DNA of 44,483 nucleotides, taken from NCBI RefSeq assembly GCF_003730295.1, contig NZ_QTSZ01000022.1, forward strand, positions 1 through 44,483. The letters are read 5' to 3'. How positions within the stretch are numbered: position 1 is the stretch's first letter; every line of letters begins with the position of its first letter. The DNA comes from Ornithinibacillus gellani. Its GTDB lineage: Bacteria; Bacillota; Bacilli; Bacillales; Amphibacillaceae. Both the position numbers and the translations under genes were made by a program. A model generated the notes under the pieces. That model was not told the origin of the DNA. It did not search any database and saw only the letters and a list, made by a program, of their open reading frames with translations. Positions 8,972-17,217 of the stretch are shown here, one piece after another.

Positions 8972-9760
8972 ATGAAACGAATCATACATGAAGATTTAGA
9001 ACAGGCAGAAGTCCGACTGGCAATGTTCGGGCAGGAGTTAAAGGTATCTGTCTATTATTTAGATGGCTTGCTTATCGATACAGGTCCGTCACGAAAAGCA
9101 AAGGAGCTTCGTGCTTTTTTTGAATCGAAGCCGATTGAACAAATCGTTTTGACACATCATCATGAGGACCACACTGGCATGGCGAATTGGCTTTATCAAC
9201 GGAAGCTCCCTATTTATATGCATGAAAACGGTAGAGATATTGGCAGGCAGTCTATCTCGCTACCTTTCTACCGCCGTGTTTTCTGGGGACAACGTAAGCC
9301 TTTTGAGACGATTTTGCTCAAACATGCTATCCAAACCAATTTGTATAGCTTTGAACCAATTCATACACCAGGTCATGCGCCAGATCATGTTTCTTTATTG
9401 GTTAAGGAGAAGGGCTGGTTATTTGGTGGAGACTTATTTGTCCAGCCATATCCCAAAAGTGCTTTCGCCTTTGAAGACATTCCAGAAATGATGCAATCTC
9501 TGCGCAAGGTATTGGCGTATGATTTTGATCTTTATATCTGTTCACATGCTGGCCCACTGCCAAATGGTAGGCAATTGCTCGCAAAGAAATTAGCTTATCT
9601 GGAAGAAATGGCAGGGCAAATTGTTGCAGCACATCAAAAGGGTTGGTCAAGTGAAGAAATCAGACAGGTCTTGTTTCCTAATCATCATCCAATGGAGCGG
9701 CTATCCTTTGGTGAAAGCTCTCCCATGCATATGATTCATTCTATCTTAAAGGCGCAATAG
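8972..9760 (+). CDS. MBL-fold metallo-hydrolase
   Basis: A 262-residue metallo-beta-lactamase-fold hydrolase. The metal site HxHxDH is His62, His64, Asp66, His67 in 'THHHEDHTG'; further ligands are likely the His of 'HTPGHAPDH' and the Asp of 'FGGDLF', with a last His in 'CSHAGPL'. There is no signal peptide, so it acts in the cytosol. The family includes glyoxalase II, lactonases and sulfur-transfer enzymes; nothing here picks one. A weak GGGGG-containing ribosome site precedes the ATG. Divergent from the HAD phosphatase, no operon partner. Confidence 0.8.
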   Translation: MKRIIHEDLEQAEVRLAMFGQELKVSVYYLDGLLIDTGPSRKAKELRAFFESKPIEQIVLTHHHEDHTGMANWLYQRKLPIYMHENGRDIGRQSISLPFYRRVFWGQRKPFETILLKHAIQTNLYSFEPIHTPGHAPDHVSLLVKEKGWLFGGDLFVQPYPKSAFAFEDIPEMMQSLRKVLAYDFDLYICSHAGPLPNGRQLLAKKLAYLEEMAGQIVAAHQKGWSSEEIRQVLFPNHHPMERLSFGESSPMHMIHSILKAQ

Positions 9761-9864
9761 CAAGCAGCTTTTCATTTTTCCTTGAAATAGGTAAGTACCC
9801 AAACAAGAATACGTCCCATGACATATGTCTATATGGAGCATGGAATATGAAATGGGGGAAAAGC

Positions 9865-10443
9865 ATGGTAAATTGGCAAGCTGGAACGGAAAATGACTGG
9901 AAGGGGAAAGAAGTTACACATGGAAAGGAGCAACCTGCACGCGAAACGACAGATGACAACGTGGAGGTAATCTATCAAACCGAGCATGAATCACATTTTT
10001 CTCAAGCGAGCCAGGCAGAGGAACAAGAAGGACAAAATGCAACAGATGCCAGATCTGCGGATGACGAAAAATCGGAACTGATGCATGAAGTGACAAATGC
10101 AGAATCTGTTGACGAAGATCGGGACTCGGAAATGATGGATACCGATGTAATGAATCATGAGATGAATGCGTATCCACTGGTCACGCCGCAGTATCCGATG
10201 TGGATACCTTATCCTACCATCAGCCCGACGGATTATAGACAAACAAGACCAGAACCTTATGGTCATCATGGTGGAAGACCACCAGTTGGAGGCTTTGGGA
10301 TTGTTCCTTTTACAGGCGGACTTCTAGGTGGACTTATACTGGGATCCCTTGTTGGAGGATTTGATACGCCAAATCCATACGGTTATCCTTATGGCTATGG
10401 GTATGGCTGGTATCCATATGGTGGCTATCCATATTATTATTGA
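9865..10443 (+). CDS. Small protein with acidic middle and Gly/Tyr/Pro tail
   Basis: About 192 residues. The N-terminal two thirds are hydrophilic and acidic (many Glu, Asp, Gln, Thr). A short Gly-rich hydrophobic stretch follows ('FTGGLLGGLILGSLVGG', about residues 150-166), then a Tyr/Gly/Pro tail ending in repeated YGYGYG-like and GGYPYYY motifs. Tails of this kind occur in spore coat and surface proteins of Bacillaceae, so a coat or envelope role is possible but unproven. Start at 9865 is preferred because GGGGG lies seven bases upstream; an ATG at 9847 is also in frame. A strong bidirectional terminator follows. Confidence 0.7.
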   Translation: MVNWQAGTENDWKGKEVTHGKEQPARETTDDNVEVIYQTEHESHFSQASQAEEQEGQNATDARSADDEKSELMHEVTNAESVDEDRDSEMMDTDVMNHEMNAYPLVTPQYPMWIPYPTISPTDYRQTRPEPYGHHGGRPPVGGFGIVPFTGGLLGGLILGSLVGGFDTPNPYGYPYGYGYGWYPYGGYPYYY

Positions 10444-10457
10444 ACATAGGGCAGACG

Positions 10458-10500
10458 AAAAAGGAAGGCTGTTTGATAACGCAAACAGCCTTCCTTTTTT
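10458..10500. terminator. Bidirectional terminator
   Basis: AAAAAGGAAGGCTGTTTG pairs with CAAACAGCCTTCCTTTTT around a six-base loop. A-tract and T-tract flank it, so it can stop both the plus-strand gene before it and the minus-strand TetR gene after it; its last base is already in the TetR stop codon. Confidence 0.93.
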
Positions 10501-11399
10501 CATTGTGCGTTCAATTCCGATTCCAATAGATCAATATATCTCCATACATCGACCAAAACACTGCGTGTAGCTGATTCATAATCCGAATCCTTCATCGTTG
10601 CTTTTAAAGATTGACTTATGGTTTTAATGAGAGAAATTCGTGGATTGGTTAATTGAACTTCTTCCATTAAAAAGTCTATAAACTGCAATGCATCCTGCCA
10701 TTCTTTCCCTTGTAGACGATCTGACAGTTGTTGAAGCTGGTTATCCAGGGATTTACTTATAGATAATTTGTTTGGGTGTATTTTTGCTTGGAGCGTCAGT
10801 TTTTCACCAATCATGACATCCTTCGATTTGATCATTCCTGACATAATCGTATCGACTCTGCGCATAATAAATTGAATAAGTGGCAACACATCCATCTGAC
10901 GGTTAAATTCCATTGCATATACCTGATTCATATGTTGAATCATGCCAAGCATGAGGATTGCACAATCTGCTGCATATGGTTTAGATGTTGCACCATAGAT
11001 TTCAATTAACCGTTGTGTCACCCACAATATTTCCTCACGATGATGCTTAATGACAAAATCCTTTAAATAAGGATCCTTGGAATGGAAAATATCTTGAAAG
11101 AGCGGGAATAAATTTAATTCACGGTTTAACAGGATTCGAATGGACACTTGTTCAATAAAAATCTCCTTACTAGCAGGATCCTTACCGATTAATAATTCAT
11201 TCCTGCGTATAGCTGTGTGGTGCTGTGCTTCTTCCAAAATTTCTATTAGACATTCATTTTTGGAAGAAAAGTAATTATAAAATGTTCCTTTCGATATTCC
11301 TGATTCCTGGATAATATCCTGTATCGAGGTTGAAGAGAAACCTTTTTCAATGAAAAGCCGTTGGGCTACAGCAGTAACTTGTTGTTTACGATTGTTCAT
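10500..11399 (-). CDS. TetR-family regulator of the adjacent MFS pump
   Basis: A 299-residue TetR-family repressor, longer than the usual ~200. The N-terminal DNA-binding domain (1-50) shows 'STSIQDIIQESGISKGTFYNYFSSKNECL'. The ligand-binding part is helical and the extra ~90 residues at the C-terminus form more helices; the same long form is found beside DHA2 drug pumps in Bacillaceae. AAAGGTGAT precedes the ATG. It is divergent from the MFS gene (177 bp between start codons), which is the classic local repressor/pump layout. The ligand is unknown. Confidence 0.85.
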   Translation of the reverse strand: MNNRKQQVTAVAQRLFIEKGFSSTSIQDIIQESGISKGTFYNYFSSKNECLIEILEEAQHHTAIRRNELLIGKDPASKEIFIEQVSIRILLNRELNLFPLFQDIFHSKDPYLKDFVIKHHREEILWVTQRLIEIYGATSKPYAADCAILMLGMIQHMNQVYAMEFNRQMDVLPLIQFIMRRVDTIMSGMIKSKDVMIGEKLTLQAKIHPNKLSISKSLDNQLQQLSDRLQGKEWQDALQFIDFLMEEVQLTNPRISLIKTISQSLKATMKDSDYESATRSVLVDVWRYIDLLESELNAQ

Positions 11400-11414
11400 T
11401 TATATCACCTTTTG

Positions 11415-11511
11415 GACTCATAGTCTATTCAGATTATAATAGTAAAACGCCTTCATATCAATCTTTTTTAAAAATAGATATAAAATTGTTGATTTTTTTA
11501 GACCGTGAGTA
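11415..11511. promoter_or_regulatory. Divergent control region with paired GAC-NN-TGAGT motifs
   Basis: GACTCATAGTC (11415-11425; reverse strand GACTATGAGTC) lies just after a TATAAT box of the TetR gene on the minus strand. A related GACCGTGAGTA (11501-11511) lies between a TTGATT -35 and TAAAAT -10 of the MFS gene. The shared pattern at both promoters suggests two binding sites of the TetR protein. Confidence 0.45.
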
Positions 11512-11576
11512 TAAAATGTGTTGAGTAGATAAACGGACGTATATTTTTATACCTGTAAGTAGATTGGAGCAATAAA

Positions 11577-13127
11577 ATGGAAAATAATCTTGATATTAAA
11601 AAAATGCATGAAAATCCACCGTACGGCATGATTGCCATTCTTTTCTTTGGAGCTTTTGTCGCACTGTTAAACAATACATTATTAAACGTTGCACTACCTG
11701 CCATTATGGATGAATTTGATGTAAAGCCATCCAGTGTGCAATGGATTACAACTGGTTATATGCTTGTAAATGGAATTTTAATTCCGGCCAGTGCTTTTTT
11801 AATTCAAAAGTTTACGAATAGAAGTCTATTCTTAATTGCCATGAGCTTATTTACGCTTGGTACAACTGTTGCATTATTTGCACCGAGCTTTTGGATATTG
11901 GTATTGGCCAGAATGATCCAGGCATCTGGTTCAGCAGTAATGATGCCATTATTAATGAACGTGATGCTGACAGCTTTTCCAGTAGAACGCAGGGGTTCTG
12001 CAATGGGGTACTTCGGGTTGGTTATGTTTACTGCACCAGCCATTGGACCAACGTTATCCGGTTGGATTGTCGAGACTTATTCTTGGCGAGTCCTATTTGC
12101 AATCGTCATTCCTTTTGGTTTAATTACCATTATTTATGCGATTTTTAAATTGAAAAATATTACCCCTAACCGAAATGTAAGCCTTGATTTATTTTCATTG
12201 GTACTTTCGAGCTTAGCTTTTGGAGGATTGTTGTACGGATTCAGTTCTGCAGGAGATCTCGGCTGGGATTCACCATTTGTTTATGGCACGATTGCAGTTG
12301 GGGCCATTGCATTAGTGATCTTTATTCTCCGTCAAAATAGCATGATAGAGCCAATGCTTGATTTTAGAATTTATAAGCATCCCATGTTTGCACTATCATC
12401 TGCGATTAGTATCGTCATTTCGATGGCGATGTTTTCCGGAATGATATTAACACCATTGTATGTCCAAACCGTTCGCGGCATTTCGCCATTTCATTCGGGC
12501 ATATTGATGCTGCCAGGTGCAATCGTGATGGGGCTGATGTCACCAGTAACAGGGCGTTTATTTGATAAATATGGTGCACGAATCATGGCAATTATTGGCC
12601 TGTCTATTACCATTTTAACTACATTTTATTTAAGTAAGCTCGGTCTTGAATCAGGATATTACTATATCATGATGCTCTATACGGTCAGAATGATTGGTAT
12701 GTCACTCGTCATGATGCCAGTCATGACAAATGGTTTAAACCAGCTTCCAATGGAATCAAATCCGCACGGTACCGCAATGAACAGTACGTTACAGCAAATA
12801 TCCGGAGCTATCGGATCTGCCTTGCTATTAACAGTAATGACGAAGCGAATGGAATCAGCAGGCGCAGACCTAGCTGCAGAAGCTGCGGCATCTGGCAATC
12901 TGCCAACTACGGAAGCTGGCTTGGCTGAGTTCCAGCAGGAGATAGGGAATCAAGCTATGTTAAACGGAATTAATTTTGCATTCCTAGTCGCAACCTTAAT
13001 CGCATTAGTCGCCTTGATACTCTCCTTCTTCATCAAACGGGTAACACCACCTAAAATGGATGTAGAATATGTACAAAAAACAGATACCCAAGAAAAAGGA
13101 GACGGCCCAACTCCAGCAGGCGTTTAA
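11577..13127 (+). CDS. DHA2-family multidrug MFS transporter
   Basis: A 516-residue proton-drug antiporter of the 14-helix DHA2 type (LmrB/EmrB relatives). Visible are the first helix with 'NNTLLNVALPAI', motif A-like 'KFTNRSLF', motif C 'GPTLSGWIVETYSWRVLF' in helix 5, and an Ala-rich extracellular loop before the last helix. The C-terminal tail is short and charged. The gene lies directly opposite its likely TetR repressor and ends at a hairpin terminator. Substrates cannot be predicted from sequence. Confidence 0.92.
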   Translation: MENNLDIKKMHENPPYGMIAILFFGAFVALLNNTLLNVALPAIMDEFDVKPSSVQWITTGYMLVNGILIPASAFLIQKFTNRSLFLIAMSLFTLGTTVALFAPSFWILVLARMIQASGSAVMMPLLMNVMLTAFPVERRGSAMGYFGLVMFTAPAIGPTLSGWIVETYSWRVLFAIVIPFGLITIIYAIFKLKNITPNRNVSLDLFSLVLSSLAFGGLLYGFSSAGDLGWDSPFVYGTIAVGAIALVIFILRQNSMIEPMLDFRIYKHPMFALSSAISIVISMAMFSGMILTPLYVQTVRGISPFHSGILMLPGAIVMGLMSPVTGRLFDKYGARIMAIIGLSITILTTFYLSKLGLESGYYYIMMLYTVRMIGMSLVMMPVMTNGLNQLPMESNPHGTAMNSTLQQISGAIGSALLLTVMTKRMESAGADLAAEAAASGNLPTTEAGLAEFQQEIGNQAMLNGINFAFLVATLIALVALILSFFIKRVTPPKMDVEYVQKTDTQEKGDGPTPAGV

Positions 13128-13147
13128 TTTAATCATGTAAAGACGAC

Positions 13148-13175
13148 GAAATCGGCTACGGCCGATTTCTTTGTT
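13148..13175 (+). terminator. Hairpin terminator after MFS gene, left border of repeat block
   Basis: GAAATCGGC / GCCGATTTC, 9-bp perfect stem with four-base loop, followed by TTTGTTT. The same stem recurs at 14083-14104 and, slightly changed, at 14299-14318. Confidence 0.8.
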
Positions 13176-13194
13176 TATCGACAGATGATGGTAA

Positions 13195-13255
13195 GGTTGG
13201 AATCAGCCTGCAGCTTCCAACCCCATAACACTTGAGAAATCTGTTCAACAGATTT
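13195..13255. repeat. Two further hairpins before the repeat array
   Basis: GGTTGGAA / TTCCAACC (13195-13222) and AAATCTGT / ACAGATTT (13237-13255) are perfect 8-bp stems, seven to forty bases ahead of the first 21-bp unit. No gene is seen here. Confidence 0.6.
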
Positions 13256-13262
13256 GGCCAGG

Positions 13263-14080
13263 AAGTCGCATGGGTTTGGGGAGAAGTCGCATGCCTCAGC
13301 ATGAAAGTCGCATGCCCCGGCCCCGAAGTCGCATGCCTCAGCATGAAAGTCGCATGCCTCAGCATGAAAGTCGCATGCCCCAGCCCCGAAGTCACATGCC
13401 TTAGCGTGAAAGTCGCATGCCCCAGCCCCGAAGTCGCATGCCTCAGCATGAAAGTCGCATGCCCAGCCCCGAAGTCGCATGCCTCAGCATGAAAGTCGCA
13501 TGCCCCAGCCCCGAAGTCGCATGCTTCAGCATGAAAGTCGCATGCCTCAGCCCCGAAGTCGCATGCCTCAGCATGAAAGTCGCATGCCCCGGCCCCGAAG
13601 TCGCATGCCCCAGCATGAAAGTCGCATGCCCCAGCCTCAAAGTCGCATGCCCCAGCCCTGAAGTCGCATGCCTCAGCATGAAAGTCGCATACCCCAGCAT
13701 GAAAGTCGCATGCCCCGGCCCCAAAGTCGCATGCCTTTGCCTCGAAGTCGCATACCTTTGCTTCAAAGTCGCATGCCTCAGCATGAAAGTCGCATACCCC
13801 GGCCCCGAAGTCGCATGCCTCAGCATGAAAGTCGCATGCCCCGACCTCGAAGTCGCATGCCTCAGCATGAGAGTCGCATGCCCCAGCCCTGAAGTCGCAT
13901 GCCCCAGCATGAAAGTCGCATGCCCCGACCTCGAAGTCGCATGCTTCAGCATGAAAGTCGCATGCCCCGGCCCCGAAGTCGCATGCTTCAGCATGAAAGT
14001 CGCATGCCCCGGCCCCGAAGTCGCATGCCTCAGCATGAAAGTCGCATGCCCCGGCCTCAAAGTCGCATGCATCAATCGGA
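13263..14080. repeat. 21-bp minisatellite, about 39 tandem units
   Basis: Every 21 bases the core AAGTCGCATGC recurs. Two unit types mostly alternate, one continuing CTCAGCATGA (able to form a CATGC/GCATG mini-hairpin), the other CCCGGCCCCG, giving a 42-bp higher order. The span of 818 bases equals 39 units minus one base; the missing base is near 13460. Long ORFs exist on both strands only because 21 is divisible by three, and the one-base loss shifts all of them, so I do not regard the block as coding. There are no CRISPR-like unique spacers. Confidence 0.93.
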
Positions 14081-14082
14081 AA

Positions 14083-14104
14083 GAAATCGGCTCCAGCCGA
14101 TTTC
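14083..14104. repeat. Hairpin between intact and decayed repeat arrays
   Basis: GAAATCGGC-TCCA-GCCGATTTC; the two arms are identical with those of the hairpin at 13148-13169. Only the loop differs. Confidence 0.8.
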
Positions 14105-14142
14105 AACATCACTTAAAAAGTCCAAACCGTAAAACCCAACCC

Positions 14143-14290
14143 AACTCGCGCACCGATCACGCAAACTCGCGCACCAATCGGATAAAGTCGCGCCTCAACC
14201 AGGAAAGGTCGAGCGCTAGCATCATGAAGTCGCACCTTCCCCCTAACTCGCGCATCAGCCACCCCAACTCGCGCACCAACTCCTCCCCTC
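14143..14290. repeat. Decayed continuation of the 21-bp array
   Basis: Units starting AACTCGCGCACC or AAGTCGCGCC follow one another with a period of 21 (for example at 14143, 14164, 14185, 14206), then with small length changes. The GTCGC/CTCGC core is kept while the rest has diverged. No gene is seen. Confidence 0.7.
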
Positions 14291-14298
14291 ATCATGAA

Positions 14299-14318
14299 GG
14301 AATCGGCCTGCCGATTCC
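14299..14318. repeat. Third AATCGGC hairpin, right border of repeat block
   Basis: GGAATCGGC-CT-GCCGATTCC, sharing the AATCGGC / GCCGATT core with the two other border hairpins. Confidence 0.7.
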
Positions 14319-14407
14319 GACCGAATCATTCTATAACCATCGGGCAAAGGATAGGGTGCTATTCTTTGCTATAATGGGAGTAGGATATATGTGGAAGGGG
14401 GATTCTC

Positions 14408-15184
14408 ATGAGGATTGGGATAATTGGGGCTGGCGCGATTGCACAATTTTTATTGTCGGAGATTGAAGCTCAGCCAAACGAGGGGATGCAGGTAACGGGT
14501 TTACTTGTACGTGATCGAAAGAAGTATCTTGCTATGGCGGAGCAATATCAGGTCGATTTGTATACGGATTTACATGAGTTTATCCATTCCGATGTGGATG
14601 TCATTGTGGAGGCGGCAACGATTCAAGCAGTTTATGATCATCTGCCTGCGGTCATCCAAGCAAAAGATACTGTTGTAATAAGTGTTGGTGCTTTTGCAGA
14701 CGATTCATTTTATGAAAAGGTAAGCGGGATTGTGGATAAGGGGAATTGTCAGCTACTTTTGCCAGCAGGGGCAATTGGTGGCTTGGATATGGTTCAAAGT
14801 GCTAATGCATTAGGTGGCTTGAAGGAGGTTTTCCTCACTACGACCAAACCGGCGCATTCATTAGTAGACCGGAGCTTGACACAGGCGGAAATCATATTTG
14901 AAGGATCTGCGCGGGAGGCCATAGCTCGGTTCCCTAAAAATATGAATGTCGCAATTGTACTATCCTTAGCAGGGATTGGCCTGGATCAAACGAAAGTAAA
15001 ACTGATTGCAGATCCAGACTTTCAGCAGAACGTCCATCAAATCCAATTGAATGGGGCATTTGGCAGTGCGGAGACAAAGCTAATTAATGATGCTTTGGAA
15101 TCCAATCCAAAAACAAGCTATCTTGCAGCAGCAAGCATCATTGCGACCTTACAAAAGTTCCGCGGGTCCATTCAGATAGGATAA
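14408..15184 (+). CDS. nadX: Aspartate dehydrogenase
   Basis: A 258-residue NAD(P)-dependent L-aspartate dehydrogenase (the DUF108 family), which oxidises aspartate to iminoaspartate and can feed NAD synthesis. The Rossmann motif GAGAIAQ is at residues 7-13; family motifs 'LLPAGAIGGLD' and 'FPKNMNVA' follow in the catalytic domain. AAGGGGG six bases before the ATG sets the start, and a TATAAT at 14370-14375 may be its -10 box. It is not linked to other nad genes here, so a role in aspartate metabolism other than NAD synthesis remains possible. Confidence 0.85.
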   Translation: MRIGIIGAGAIAQFLLSEIEAQPNEGMQVTGLLVRDRKKYLAMAEQYQVDLYTDLHEFIHSDVDVIVEAATIQAVYDHLPAVIQAKDTVVISVGAFADDSFYEKVSGIVDKGNCQLLLPAGAIGGLDMVQSANALGGLKEVFLTTTKPAHSLVDRSLTQAEIIFEGSAREAIARFPKNMNVAIVLSLAGIGLDQTKVKLIADPDFQQNVHQIQLNGAFGSAETKLINDALESNPKTSYLAAASIIATLQKFRGSIQIG

Positions 15185-15189
15185 AAAAA

Positions 15190-15222
15190 CACTCCGGCTT
15201 TTGCTTAGACCGGAGCGTTTTG
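15190..15222. terminator. Bidirectional terminator between nadX and DinB-family gene
   Basis: ACTCCGG / CCGGAG(T-rich) stem with A-tract before and TTTT after. It lies between convergent genes and overlaps the 3' end of the minus-strand gene. Confidence 0.75.
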
Positions 15223-15684
15223 CATTTCATCCATTGCGATGGATAACGATTTAATAATCCCTAAATGTATTCCCTCATGCCAGGTAACAAACTGTAACGC
15301 AGCATCGACAGTATCTAAATCCAATGTGCGAATACGATGCTCCTCTGATGCAGGCTGTTGGAGCTTGTTTCCCAGCTTATGCTGAATGCGTTCTTCCTGT
15401 TCCTGTAATGCTTCGGTGATGGCATCAATGGTCGGAACGGAACCTTCCCATGCTGAAGGTCTCGTGCCATCAATGAATAAATCAATCCACTCCGGATGTT
15501 TGATGACATATTGATGGTCAGCTTTATGCAAAAAGTCCTCCGCAGTTATATAGACATGACCTGCATTCCAACGAATCGTATTTGGATACCCAGGTGGTTG
15601 AACATCCCATAGTGCATGATCCATATTTGAAAGGGCAATTAAAGTAGCAGTACGTGAATACGCGAACATCTTTAATGACTCCAT
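15205..15684 (-). CDS. DinB-family protein
   Basis: About 159 residues, four-helix DinB/YfiT-like fold. The likely metal ligands are the His of 'WNAGHVYITAEDFL' and the HEGIH pair in 'FVTWHEGIHLGIIKSL' near the C-terminus. Members are putative thiol-dependent S-transferases, often for bacillithiol, but most have no tested activity. Start at 15684 is favoured by AAGGGAG eight bases upstream; the frame is open up to 15768 without a better site. Single gene, convergent with nadX. Confidence 0.7.
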   Translation of the reverse strand: MESLKMFAYSRTATLIALSNMDHALWDVQPPGYPNTIRWNAGHVYITAEDFLHKADHQYVIKHPEWIDLFIDGTRPSAWEGSVPTIDAITEALQEQEERIQHKLGNKLQQPASEEHRIRTLDLDTVDAALQFVTWHEGIHLGIIKSLSIAMDEMQNAPV

Positions 15685-15844
15685 CAAATACACTCCCTTA
15701 TCATAATCACCTCCATTGTACATGAGTTCATCAAAAGCTTCATGCGAATTGTTTAGGCTAATAACCATTTACCCGTGATAAATGCACATATCATGGGCAT
15801 GGGAATAAAATAATTGGGACTTTACTAATGAAGGAGAGATGTAG

Positions 15845-16213
15845 ATGTATCGGTATCATCCAAACGCACGGCAAGTAAATCCCAATCATGCTAATCATGC
15901 TAATCATCCCAACCATGCCAATTCGTTTCATCCAGCCCAACATCAGGGGTATCCCCACCAAGTAAACCATCCTCAACAGCAGCATGGTTATTATCAGCAG
16001 CAAAACTTTCAAGGACCGTATCGGAAAATTACCATCGAGGAAGCGATGCAAATTGCCTTACAGCGGGTGCCGGGGGAGGTCGTGAAAGTAGAACTCGAAA
16101 CCGAGCAAGGGCGACTCGTTTATGAAGTAGAAATCATGACCGCAAATGGCGTGAAGTATGAGATAGATGTAGATGCAAATTCGGGTACTATTGTCGGGTT
16201 AAAACCGGATTGA
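15845..16213 (+). CDS. PepSY-domain protein with Asn-His repeats
   Basis: A 122-residue protein. Residues 12-30 are a low-complexity stretch of NHA/NHP triplets encoded by near-identical AATCATGCT repeats, followed by a Gln/His-rich linker. Residues 58-120 are one PepSY domain ('ITIEEAMQIALQRVPGEVVKVELE' split by the usual pattern, then 'YEIDVDANSGTIVGL'). PepSY domains often inhibit proteases or sit at the cell surface, but no signal peptide or membrane anchor is seen. The His/Asn tract could bind metal; that is speculation. GGAGAGATGTAG precedes the start. Confidence 0.75.
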   Translation: MYRYHPNARQVNPNHANHANHPNHANSFHPAQHQGYPHQVNHPQQQHGYYQQQNFQGPYRKITIEEAMQIALQRVPGEVVKVELETEQGRLVYEVEIMTANGVKYEIDVDANSGTIVGLKPD

Positions 16214-16286
16214 TATAAAAATAGAGACATACACCGGTAAAATACAGGTATGAGCTGTTCCCATGATGCTTTTGCTTTGTAAGCAA

Positions 16287-16318
16287 TGAATCCCACCACA
16301 ATTGGATGGGATTCGCTG
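16287..16318. terminator. Hairpin between PepSY gene and oppC
   Basis: GAATCCCA / TGGGATTC with additional AGCA / TGCT pairing. No clear T-tract, so termination is only likely. It lies between two convergent genes. Confidence 0.45.
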
Positions 16319-16330
16319 CTTATCTATGCT

Positions 16331-17206
16331 TTACGGATTGCTTTTGGGATCAAAAGCATCTCGCAAACCATCACCGATAAAATTGATGGCCAACACGGTT
16401 AATAAAATCCCGAGTCCAGGTGGAATCCATGCTTCAGGATGGTTACGCAGAATGCGAATGTTTTGTGCTTCCGAAAGCATATTACCCCAGGTAGGATTCG
16501 GCTGAGGGATACCCATCCCTATAAAACTAAGTGCCGATTCGGCAATAATCATGGTTGCCATCATCAATGTTGCATTGACAATAATTGGCCCAATAGCGTT
16601 GGGAATGACATGCTTGAATATAATACGCCGATCTGTGGCACCAATTGCCCTTGCACCAAGCACAAATTCTTGTTCCCGCAAGGATAAAAATGATCCCCTA
16701 ACAATACGGGTTAACGTTGGCCATGAGGTAATGGCGATGATGGTTACAAAGATGCCGATAGTTACTTTTTCCAACAGGGCAATGATTGTTAATGCTAGAA
16801 CGAGGAAGGGGAGAGCTAGGACTAAGTCAGTGAGCCGCATGAGTAAATTATCGATTATTCCTCCGTAGTATCCCGCAATAGCCCCTGTGACGACACCGAT
16901 AATAAGAGTAAAAATCATCGCACTAAAGCCTACCGTTAAGCTTATCCTTGCACCGTATAATAACCTGGAAAAATTGTCCCGGCCGGAGCCGTCCGTACCT
17001 AGTATATGCTCCTCAGATGGTGCATGTTCAATTAGCAGCAGATCTCCTTTTTTGGGATCGTGATCTGTTAAGAAAGGGGCAAAAATAGCCGCACCAATGA
17101 TGAATAATAGGAAAAAAATGCTGGCAATGGCCAATTTATTTTTTAAAAATCGTTCCTTGGCTAGCTGAAATGGACTTTTATAAGCTTTGTTAATATTTTT
17201 AGGCAA
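16331..17206 (-). CDS. Peptide ABC importer, permease 2 (OppC type)
   Basis: A 291-residue inner permease of an oligopeptide/dipeptide/nickel-type importer. An N-terminal cytoplasmic part is followed by six membrane helices; the EAA loop that contacts the ATPase is 'EQEFVLGARAIGATDRRIIFKHVIPN'-like around residues 190-215. Translation starts with TTG at 17206, with AGGTGATT six bases upstream that overlaps the oppB stop codon, so the two permeases are coupled. Last gene of the five-gene cluster. Confidence 0.88.
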   Translation of the reverse strand: MPKNINKAYKSPFQLAKERFLKNKLAIASIFFLLFIIGAAIFAPFLTDHDPKKGDLLLIEHAPSEEHILGTDGSGRDNFSRLLYGARISLTVGFSAMIFTLIIGVVTGAIAGYYGGIIDNLLMRLTDLVLALPFLVLALTIIALLEKVTIGIFVTIIAITSWPTLTRIVRGSFLSLREQEFVLGARAIGATDRRIIFKHVIPNAIGPIIVNATLMMATMIIAESALSFIGMGIPQPNPTWGNMLSEAQNIRILRNHPEAWIPPGLGILLTVLAINFIGDGLRDAFDPKSNP

Positions 17207-17217
17207 ATATAATCACC

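Noticed and set aside
10328-10570. 80-codon plus-strand ORF at the end of the Gly/Tyr-rich gene
   Set aside because: It lies in another frame of the real gene and runs through the strong terminator at 10458-10500.
13263-14080. CRISPR array
   Set aside because: Units are directly joined without unique spacers, are only 21 bp, and no cas gene is nearby.
13156-14112. Long minus-strand ORF (318 codons) and plus-strand ORFs over the repeat array
   Set aside because: Open frames exist on both strands only because the unit length is 21. A single-base loss near 13460 changes the repeated peptide from ACDF-type to HATF-type without any selection against it, and no ribosome site is seen.
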